Shown: positions 1 to 4,690 of the stretch, one piece after another
Numbering within the stretch: position 1 is the stretch's first letter
How the letters are laid out: every line of letters begins with the position of its first letter
Made by a program: the position numbers and the translations under genes
The notes under the pieces: generated by a model
Told to the model about the DNA's origin: nothing
Database searches by the model: none
What the model saw: the letters and a program-made list of their open reading frames with translations, nothing else
Origin: Rhodoferax sp.
GTDB taxonomy: Bacteria > Pseudomonadota > Gammaproteobacteria > Burkholderiales > Burkholderiaceae_C
Length of the DNA: 5,639 nt
NCBI GenBank assembly: GCA_029946045.1
Contig: JAQSDS010000471.1
Span: 4,752 to 10,390 of the forward strand
Reading direction: 5' to 3'

Positions 1-952
1 TGCCGATGACGTTGTCGTCGGTGTTGTTCTCGGCGTAGCTGAAGCTGTAGCTGGCAGGGGTCTCACCATTGGCTTCGACATTCGGGTTGGTGAAGGTCAG
101 TGGCTCGTTGACGTTGGTCTCGGTCAGTGTGACGGTGATGTCGGTGGTTGCACCCTGGCTGTCGTTGGCTGTCACCGTGATGTCACGGGTGTTGAGCAGC
201 GTTTCATAGTCGTTGGTCAGGGCTGCAACGCCAGCCGCGCTCAGTGTGATCTGTCCATTGGCATCGACAGCGTAGTAGCCATTCGGGTCACCAGCGGTGA
301 TGCTGTAAGTGATGTTTGCACCGGCGTCCACATCGGTCGCCTTGACGCTTCCCAGCACGTCTGCAGTTGTACTGTTCTCGGCGTAGCTGAAGCTGTAGCT
401 GGCAACCGTGCTGGTTGGGTTTGCTGGATCCACAAAGACCGGCGGCTCGTTGACGTCGGTCACCAGCGGCACCTCCAGCACCCCATTCAGTCCTTGCAGC
501 GGGGCGGGTACCTGATAACTGTAGTCGTAGGCCAGCGGATCAACACCCTCGGTAACACGCAGCAACTGCACAAAGCTGCTGCCGCCGTCGGCACCACCGC
601 CGCCACCCAGGCCGGCTGCAGTGGCTTCAAGCTGGGTGCTCAGGTCGGTACCACGCTCCAGTGCTTGCAAAATGGTATCGGCTGTGGCAGCAGGGGCAAC
701 GACTGCGCTGTCTTGCGCGGTGGGGCGTTGTGCTGACTCGGTGACGTTGTCGTCAAGGCGCAGCTCCTGATTGGGGGCCACGGCCAGCATGCGGCCGTCG
801 TCCATGAGAAGTTCGACCTGAACATCACCCACGGTGCGAATGATTTCGCCTTTTTGCAAAATGTCCCCAGCCTTGACAGGCCGTGGCACGCCTTGGGTGT
901 TGACAGCAAATGCTTGACCTGAACCATTGATTGCAGCGATAGTGGTAGCCAT
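1..952 (-). CDS. LapA-like giant adhesin, N-terminal part (retention module plus cadherin-like repeats), partial
   Basis: The first 317 codons of a large surface adhesin; the gene runs off the window start with no stop. ATG at 952-950 follows AAGAAGGA with about 7 bases spacing, so the start is well supported. Residues 1-110 look like the retention module of LapA-type type I-secreted adhesins (VKAGDILQKGEIIRT, then VQVELLMDDGR). TAAG at residues 111-114 matches the motif cut by the periplasmic protease LapG, and is followed by a glycine-rich linker (115-126). From about residue 165 come cadherin-like beta-sandwich repeats: SYSFSYAEN at 185-193 and again at 301-309, ATDVDAGAN, ANDSQG, and VNEP linkers at domain junctions. 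The exact 116-residue spacing marks one repeat unit. By family knowledge, the module plugs the outer-membrane pore and holds the adhesin on the cell until LapG, controlled by LapD and c-di-GMP, releases it. RTX repeats and the secretion signal would be at the unseen C-terminus. High confidence in class; ligand unknown. Confidence 0.88.
   Translation of the reverse strand, partial: MATTIAAINGSGQAFAVNTQGVPRPVKAGDILQKGEIIRTVGDVQVELLMDDGRMLAVAPNQELRLDDNVTESAQRPTAQDSAVVAPAATADTILQALERGTDLSTQLEATAAGLGGGGGADGGSSFVQLLRVTEGVDPLAYDYSYQVPAPLQGLNGVLEVPLVTDVNEPPVFVDPANPTSTVASYSFSYAENSTTADVLGSVKATDVDAGANITYSITAGDPNGYYAVDANGQITLSAAGVAALTNDYETLLNTRDITVTANDSQGATTDITVTLTETNVNEPLTFTNPNVEANGETPASYSFSYAENNTDDNVIG
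25..56 (-). repeat. Copy 2 of 32-bp direct repeat in adhesin coding region
   Basis: A 32-base stretch identical to 373-404, 348 bases (116 codons) away. It encodes the SYSFSYAEN segment (first codon in part) that opens each cadherin-like domain. It reflects tandem domain duplication inside the gene, and more copies are expected beyond the window start. Confidence 0.9.
373..404 (-). repeat. Copy 1 of 32-bp direct repeat in adhesin coding region
   Basis: Identical over 32 bases to 25-56. It is the first repeat unit in the protein, after the retention module and linker. Identity is highest here and falls away in the rest of the unit, so the segment may be maintained by recombination between units or by strong codon-level conservation. 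Confidence 0.9.
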
Positions 953-1071
953 ATATAAATCCTTCTTGTGTATTCAGTTAATTTCGAACAACTTTAAAAT
1001 TTCCAGAACTCAAAACCTGACAGCTGAAGGTTAGCCTGCGTCAGATGTTCAACCTATTGGACTAAGGTACT

Positions 1072-1113
1072 AATCTGATGCAAAATAACCAGAATCCCAT
1101 GCATAATCAGATT
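1072..1113. repeat. Inverted repeat AATCTGAT...ATCAGATT, possible operator
   Basis: Perfect 8-bp arms at 1072-1079 and 1106-1113 separated by 26 bases. Just inside the arms, GCA and TGC continue the symmetry with a three-base offset. The spacer is too long for a terminator and there is no T-run. It overlaps the weak -10-like sequence of the regulator, so it could be an operator, but this is inference from symmetry and position only. Confidence 0.35.
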
Positions 1114-1125
1114 CTTTCCATGCAT
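1097..1125. repeat. Direct repeat CCATGCAT, 21-bp spacing, possible AraC-type operator
   Basis: The 8-mer CCATGCAT occurs at 1097-1104 and 1118-1125, exactly 21 bp apart or about two helical turns. AraC-family dimers commonly bind direct repeats with about this spacing, and an AraC-type regulator gene begins 70 bases downstream. The half-site is short and partly palindromic, so chance cannot be excluded. Confidence 0.35.
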
Positions 1126-1194
1126 TTCCAGATGCCGTCAATTTGCTGCCAGCTAAACTGGCTCACGCAACTTGAAATTTATTGGAGCTTTTAA

Positions 1195-1998
1195 GTGACT
1201 CTCCCCACGGTTTTAATTATTGACGACCAGATACAAAGCGTAACTGTGCTGCTGCAATACTTTCGCGGTCAGGCGATAAATGTGATGGTTGCACTGGACG
1301 GTATGGATGGCATCACCAAAGCCCGTCAAGGCCAGGTTGACATCATCCTGCTAGATGTTTCTATGCCTGGTATGAGTGGCTATGAAACATGCCGAGCCCT
1401 CAAGAGTGACCCCGCAACCCGACGAATTCCAGTCATATTTCTTTCAGGAAATAGTTCGATTGATCACAAGCTTGAAGGTTTTTCCTGCGGTGGGGTTGAT
1501 TACATTTCCAAGCCATTTAACTCCGAGGAAGTACTGGCCCGAATTTTTGTTCATTTCAAATATGGTATTACCAACGATCTTAAATTAAATAAATTTTATG
1601 CAATAGTTTTATCTCGTGAATCCACCTTGAATGAGGTATCAAAAAATAATAAAATATTAGCAATGGCCATTGAAATTATGGCCTCAAAAAATCTTCAGTG
1701 GGAAGGCACTATCAAACTGGCTCACCAGTTAGGGGTCAATGAAAAAAAGTTAACAGATTTATTTAAAAATCAGTTTGGTATGACTGTTTCTGAATACTAT
1801 ATAACTCAGCGCCTTGAAATCGCCCGCGAGCAACTTGCCACAACCAAGACGCAGATTCAGGTTATTTCTACCGACGCCGGATACCAGAACGCAAGTGACT
1901 TTTCCCGTGCTTTTAGAGCCCGTTATGGCCTCGGGCCGAGGGAATATCGGCAGGCGTGCGACAAGGAAAACAAGAACCGAATGCCTGGAGTGCAATAG
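1195..1998 (+). CDS. Response regulator, receiver domain fused to AraC-type DNA-binding domain
   Basis: A 267-residue transcription factor of a two-component system. The GTG start at 1195 follows GGAG (1184-1187) with 7 bases spacing. Residues 5-120 are a receiver domain with acidic pocket D10/D11, phosphoacceptor D54 (LLDVSMPGMSG), switch S84 and K106-P107. Residues about 160-254 are an AraC-type double helix-turn-helix: the first HTH in IKLAHQLGVNEKKLTDLFK, the second in the family signature region ISTDAGYQNASDFSRAFRA followed by RYGLGPREYR. Phosphorylation should control promoter binding; the divergent adhesin is an obvious candidate target, and autoregulation is possible. The middle of the gene (1561-1800) is about 30% GC by hand count and contains A6 and A7 runs, unlike the neighbouring genes. 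The following DHp-protein gene is one base away, so the two are surely co-transcribed. The domain calls are firm; the targets are inferred. Confidence 0.93.
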   Translation: MTLPTVLIIDDQIQSVTVLLQYFRGQAINVMVALDGMDGITKARQGQVDIILLDVSMPGMSGYETCRALKSDPATRRIPVIFLSGNSSIDHKLEGFSCGGVDYISKPFNSEEVLARIFVHFKYGITNDLKLNKFYAIVLSRESTLNEVSKNNKILAMAIEIMASKNLQWEGTIKLAHQLGVNEKKLTDLFKNQFGMTVSEYYITQRLEIAREQLATTKTQIQVISTDAGYQNASDFSRAFRARYGLGPREYRQACDKENKNRMPGVQ

Positions 1999-1999
1999 C

Positions 2000-2500
2000 A
2001 TGCCAACCCTGTCCAAGAATTTGAACCAATCGCAAGCATGGCGCAACTTCAATCATGAGACGCGCCTTGCCCTACACACCTTACTCAGTTGCCTGCAACT
2101 TGCCAAACAAGAATCTTCTATTGCGCAGCTAGACCATTTACGTATGGCAGAGAAATGCTGTGCGGTGGTTGTGCGATTGCTTGAAGATTATGAAGGCGCA
2201 GAACGCGGCCGGCTTAAGACAGCTGAGTCCCCAGGCGAAGGTACAACGGTCTTAGCTAATGCGTCAGTCCCAGTCGCAAGCGCCTTGGACTTGCCTTTCA
2301 TCCCTGGCAATGAATTCAAGAAATTTGAGTTGCTCATGCAAACAGGTCAATTGCTGCGGGTCGAAGAGTGGTCTGAAGACCTGGGCGAGGTTTACCCTGA
2401 GCTTACCGACGTGGCTGATGCACTGGGGTACTACGCCAGCGCGGCAGACCTGACCAGTCTGCATGTGGTGCTAGAGCGGTGGCGCAACAAGTTGGGCTAA
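2000..2500 (+). CDS. Small histidine-kinase-like protein with DHp domain but no ATPase domain
   Basis: A 166-residue protein with ATG at 2000, one base after the regulator's stop; GGAG at 1987-1990 gives 9 bases spacing. Residues 15-37 resemble the HisKA H-box helix (NFNHETRLALHTLL, candidate phosphoacceptor H19 followed by E20). Residues 44-71 match the second DHp helix, ending in ERGRL like the usual EAGKL. Where N, G1, F and G2 boxes should follow there is only a short low-complexity linker (75-100), then a helical tail of about 65 residues (105-166) that, from memory, resembles C-terminal tails of some betaproteobacterial hybrid kinases. With no ATP-binding domain it cannot autophosphorylate. 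It could be a phosphotransferase like Spo0B, a phosphatase or inhibitor of the regulator, or a kinase remnant. The intact frame, good ribosome binding site and tight coupling argue against a dead gene. An in-frame start at 1814 would lie inside the regulator and is not favoured. Confidence 0.72.
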   Translation: MPTLSKNLNQSQAWRNFNHETRLALHTLLSCLQLAKQESSIAQLDHLRMAEKCCAVVVRLLEDYEGAERGRLKTAESPGEGTTVLANASVPVASALDLPFIPGNEFKKFELLMQTGQLLRVEEWSEDLGEVYPELTDVADALGYYASAADLTSLHVVLERWRNKLG

Positions 2501-2862
2501 GGTAATAGCGTAGCCACACATGCCAGAAAAGCAGCCCGGTCGAACGGTTTGTAAAGCACCCCGTTTGCACCGCTCTTCGCCGCTACATCTTTCAAATCCA
2601 CCTCAAAACCCAAGCTGCCTGCAGATACCAACAATACCGGCGTTTTGGAGTTGAATGTTCGCAGTTGAGCCAACATGTCCAGCCCACTCATTCCCGGCAT
2701 CACCACATCGGTAATAACCAGGTCTGGCGTCTCTTTCTGCAATTGATCTAACGCCTGCAACCCGTTCTCAAAGCACGCCACCGTGTGTCCAGCCCGCAGC
2801 AGTATTTTGCGCAGGGTATACAACACAAATGAATCGTCATCGGCAATAAAGATGTGCGCCAT
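2497..2862 (-). CDS. Stand-alone receiver-domain protein (CheY/Spo0F-like)
   Basis: A 121-residue single-domain response regulator with no output domain. The acidic pocket is D8/D9, the phosphoacceptor is D52 (VITDVVMPGMSG), the switch residue is S80, and K105-P106 closes the active site. The whole protein is one receiver, ending right after the last helix. The ATG at 2862 lies 10 bases below the kinase stop, with no clear Shine-Dalgarno, so translation is probably coupled to the kinase. It must act by protein contact or by passing phosphate on. The kinase next door has no receiver of its own, making this its likely partner. Its stop codon overlaps the stop of the convergent DHp-protein gene (shared bases 2497-2500). 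A phosphorelay intermediate is possible, but so is a CheY-like motility or pilus effector. Confidence 0.92.
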   Translation of the reverse strand: MAHIFIADDDSFVLYTLRKILLRAGHTVACFENGLQALDQLQKETPDLVITDVVMPGMSGLDMLAQLRTFNSKTPVLLVSAGSLGFEVDLKDVAAKSGANGVLYKPFDRAAFLACVATLLP

Positions 2863-2872
2863 ACAACGTTGT

Positions 2873-3976
2873 TTATAACGGAGTGAACCGCGAATAACCC
2901 AGCTTGTCCTCGTTCAACAATACCGGTAGTTCTATGGTGAAGACCGACCCGCCCCCGAGGGTGCTTTCCACATGAATATCGCCCCCAGCCGCTTTGATGA
3001 TGCCGTAAGACTCTGACAGGCCAAGCCCCGTGCCCTTGCCTTGAGGTTTGGTCGTAAAAAACGGGACAAATATCTTATCGATGTCAACTTCGGTCATCCC
3101 CGCACCCGAATCTTCCACCCGCAGGCGGACCCAGGTCGAGAAGTTCCGCAAAGCTTCTACGGTCGTCTCAGGCGCTTCTGAAAAATCTAGTGAAATTCCG
3201 ATGCGACCTTGCGTGTTGCCAATGGCATAGACCGCATTGCTCACCAGGTTCAGTAGCACGATTTCCATAGAAACCACCGAGAGCGCCACCCGCACCTGAA
3301 GCGGTTCAAAGTCTTTGTTTAGGTGAATCGAACTGGGTAGGATCTTCTCGCAAAGTGCGATGGCTTGCGTCAAGGCAAAGTCCAGATTACATGTTTCACG
3401 CAGCACCACATCCTGACGTGAGAAATTTTTGAGCTGCTTCATGATGTGCGCCGCGCCGATGGCTGCATCCAGTACCACCTTGAGATCTTTGCCCAGCTCG
3501 GATTCGGCATCTAACCCTTCAAGCGCTTCTTCGGTAAGCGCAATAACGGGCAGCAGATGGTTGCTGACGGAATGGGATACACCCCCCAGCACCTTGCCCA
3601 TGGCCACCAAATTGCGATTCTGCTCGATTGAACGCTTCAATTCCTGTTTTTCTGCCTTGATCAGGACAATGCGCTTGCACAAAGTGACGGCGATGAAAAG
3701 CAGGTAAGAACTCAATACCACTAGCGATATCAATGCAACCACGACAAGCGGTCCCACCTGGAGATGCTCTTGGCCTGTGCCAAGCTGGTAATGCAGCTCC
3801 AGGAATTCGATATAAATAAAAAATGTGGAAAGGGCTGCGACCAGCAAGACGTAGCTCAGCGGCAGGAACACCTTTTCCCTGGGTGTCAGAAGCTCAAATA
3901 TGCTGGCAATTTTTACGGTTTTCACTAACAGGCTCGAAATAGGTTGTCGACAACAAGGGGCAGATAGGCCAGTCAT
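2873..3976 (-). CDS. Membrane sensor histidine kinase with two TM segments
   Basis: A 367-residue kinase counted from ATG at 3976-3974. Alternatives are TTG at 3994 (373 aa) and GTG at 3925 (350 aa); none has a strong Shine-Dalgarno, so the start is uncertain. TM helices at about 37-56 and 76-99 flank a short loop of about 20 residues, leaving no room for a periplasmic sensor domain. A charged, probably coiled segment (100-124) leads to the HisKA domain with H135 in GGVSHSVSNHLLPV. The HATPase domain follows: N box with N247 (LVSNAVYA), G1 box VEDSGAGM with D289, F box PFFTTK, and G2 box GKGTGLGLS at 313-321. The residue after the phosphoacceptor His is Ser, where this class usually has Glu or Asp. 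The kinase precedes the stand-alone receiver by 10 bases, likely in one operon, and is divergent from pilE. The signal is unknown; short-loop kinases often sense the membrane itself or a membrane partner. Confidence 0.9.
   Translation of the reverse strand: MTGLSAPCCRQPISSLLVKTVKIASIFELLTPREKVFLPLSYVLLVAALSTFFIYIEFLELHYQLGTGQEHLQVGPLVVVALISLVVLSSYLLFIAVTLCKRIVLIKAEKQELKRSIEQNRNLVAMGKVLGGVSHSVSNHLLPVIALTEEALEGLDAESELGKDLKVVLDAAIGAAHIMKQLKNFSRQDVVLRETCNLDFALTQAIALCEKILPSSIHLNKDFEPLQVRVALSVVSMEIVLLNLVSNAVYAIGNTQGRIGISLDFSEAPETTVEALRNFSTWVRLRVEDSGAGMTEVDIDKIFVPFFTTKPQGKGTGLGLSESYGIIKAAGGDIHVESTLGGGSVFTIELPVLLNEDKLGYSRFTPL
3943..3954. repeat. 12-bp perfect palindrome GTTGTCGACAAC near the kinase start
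   Basis: A perfect palindrome inside the first codons of the kinase if it starts at 3976 or 3994. If the kinase really starts at GTG 3925, the palindrome lies about 18 bases upstream of the start and could be an operator. The same half-sites (ACAAC, GTTGT) occur in the opposite order in the 10-bp palindrome at 2863-2872, just before the receiver gene. Chance is possible. Confidence 0.3.
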
Positions 3977-4106
3977 CAATGGCAGCTTGCGCAAGAAATT
4001 TAAACAAATGCACCTTTAGTTTCACACATTGGCCGAAAAAGAGCTGCCTTATTGGCTGGGCAAGCACGAAACACTCCCATTGGGCATGGAAACACTCTGG
4101 CAATGC

Positions 4107-4136
4107 TTGTTTCTATGGCCCCCGCATCTTCATAAT
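4107..4136 (+). promoter_or_regulatory. Candidate sigma-70 promoter for the pilE operon
   Basis: TTGTTT (4107-4112) and CATAAT (4131-4136) are 18 bases apart. The -10 matches five of six consensus bases; the -35 matches only TTG. Transcription would start near 4143, placing the 14-bp palindrome at about +15 to +28, a typical position for a repressor or an RNA-level control site. Not verified. Confidence 0.33.
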
Positions 4137-4156
4137 TAAATTCAAAGTCCAATGCA

Positions 4157-4170
4157 CAGAAGATCTTCTG
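4157..4170. repeat. 14-bp perfect palindrome CAGAAGATCTTCTG upstream of pilE
   Basis: Both strands read identically for 14 bases, ending 52 bases before the pilE start. There is no loop and no T-run, so it is not a terminator; the shape suggests a dimeric regulator site. A perfect 14-bp palindrome at any one position is rare by chance (7 paired constraints, about 1 in 16,000), but the window offers several thousand positions. Confidence 0.4.
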
Positions 4171-4222
4171 ACTCGCCACATTAGAGGTGTCCCATAGCAT
4201 TGATGTGCCATTAAGGATCCAT

Positions 4223-4690
4223 GTGATAAAAAGTCTGCCGCACCCCGCACCCCGCAACCATCAAGGTTTCACCCTGGTCGAGCTGATGATCACGGTTGCC
4301 ATTATCGGCATCCTGGCGAGTGTTGCCCTGCCGTCGTACCGTGATTACGTGCGCCGTGGCCAGGTGATCGATGCCTCCACGTTCCTGTCGGATTACCGCG
4401 TCAAGATGGAGCAATATTTTCAGGACAACAAGAACTACGGCACGGGTACCAGCTGCGTCAACGGAACCAATGCGCCCGCCTGGTCCAGCTTTTCTGCATC
4501 GCAGTATTTCACTTACGCGTGTACTCTTCGGGACTCTGGCCAAGGTTACCAAATAACCGCAACAGGTTCCTCCGGTGCAGCCATAGGTCACATCTACAGC
4601 GTTGACGAAGCCAACGTGCGGGCAACGACCCGCTTTCGGGGTGATACCGTTAGCAAAAACTGCTGGTTGACGAAGGGCGATGAATGCTGA
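4223..4690 (+). CDS. pilE: Type IV minor pilin PilE-like, prepilin with class III leader
   Basis: A 155-residue prepilin. I chose GTG at 4223 because AAGGA (4213-4217) sits 5 bases upstream and it yields a 15-residue positively charged leader; an in-frame GTG at 4187 has no usable ribosome binding site. The prepilin peptidase PilD should cut after G15, giving mature F1 (N-methylated) and the essential E5 (E20 of the precursor) in GFTLVELMITVAIIGILASVALPSY. The rest is the pilin stalk helix and a globular head with four cysteines (C78, C100, C147, C155); C147/C155 near the C-terminus resemble the D-region disulfide loop of pilins. First gene of the minor-pilin operon, overlapping fimT by 7 bases. 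In this family such minor pilins help prime pilus assembly at the inner membrane. PilE versus other minor or major pilin is judged from context and length. Confidence 0.9.
   Translation: MIKSLPHPAPRNHQGFTLVELMITVAIIGILASVALPSYRDYVRRGQVIDASTFLSDYRVKMEQYFQDNKNYGTGTSCVNGTNAPAWSSFSASQYFTYACTLRDSGQGYQITATGSSGAAIGHIYSVDEANVRATTRFRGDTVSKNCWLTKGDEC

Larger units (their letters stand above)
953..1194. promoter_or_regulatory. Divergent regulatory region between adhesin and AraC-type response regulator
   Basis: This 242-base gap must hold the promoters of both divergent genes. It is AT-rich and contains no convincing small gene. Visible structure: an 8-bp inverted repeat (1072-1079 with 1106-1113); the 8-mer CCATGCAT twice, 21 bp apart (1097-1104 and 1118-1125); a small hairpin GCCAG-CTAAA-CTGGC at 1148-1162; and ribosome binding sites at both ends, AAGAAGGA for the adhesin and GGAG (1184-1187) for the regulator. 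A weak sigma-70-like pair for the regulator is TTGGAC (1057-1062) and CAAAAT (1081-1086), 18 bases apart. No strong promoter was found for the adhesin. Confidence 0.55.
3977..4222. promoter_or_regulatory. Divergent regulatory region between sensor kinase and pilE
   Basis: About 246 bases carrying promoters for both the minus-strand kinase operon and the plus-strand minor-pilin operon. Open frames in it on both strands look like chance, with no family motif. It contains a 14-bp perfect palindrome (4157-4170), a sigma-70-like element pair (4107-4136), a weak sigma-54-like match (4087-4102), and the pilE ribosome binding site AAGGA (4213-4217). No clear promoter for the kinase was recognised. 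Confidence 0.55.

Noticed and set aside
1..450. CRISPR-like or satellite repeat array.
   Set aside because: The repeats are 348 bases apart, in frame, and encode protein domain starts; there are no regular short spacers.
494..736. Plus-strand open frame of 80 codons opposite the adhesin start.
   Set aside because: It is antisense to clearly coding sequence (retention module and linker), has cysteine/glycine-rich composition without motifs, and no ribosome binding site.
640..927. Minus-strand open frame of 95 codons.
   Set aside because: It is a frame-shifted shadow of the adhesin N-terminus, whose own frame gives a coherent retention module with a good start.
1148..1162. Small hairpin GCCAG-CTAAA-CTGGC upstream of the response regulator.
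   Set aside because: As a terminator or riboswitch it fails: a 5-bp stem, no T-run and no conserved aptamer pattern. Noted only as part of the intergenic region.
1814..1999. In-frame upstream extension of the DHp protein to an ATG at 1814 (228 residues).
   Set aside because: The extra 62 residues lie wholly inside the AraC-type regulator in another frame, are proline/arginine-rich without family features, and the ATG at 2000 has a good ribosome binding site one base after the regulator stop.
4187..4222. Upstream GTG start for pilE at 4187.
   Set aside because: The purine run TTAGAG abuts the codon with no spacing, and the resulting leader would be unusually long (27 residues) for a PilE-type prepilin. 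GTG at 4223 has AAGGA at 5 bases.
4000..4257. Minus- and plus-strand open frames in and around the kinase/pilE gap (3894-4103, 3979-4197, 4000-4257).
   Set aside because: They disagree with each other, have no recognisable motif or Shine-Dalgarno, and overlap the start of pilE or the kinase. The stretch reads as regulatory DNA.
4211..4591. Long minus-strand open frames opposite pilE, fimT and pilV (4211-4591, 4650-4862, 4723-5037, 5025-5414).
   Set aside because: All lie antisense to genes with intact prepilin motifs, and their translations show no domain features.
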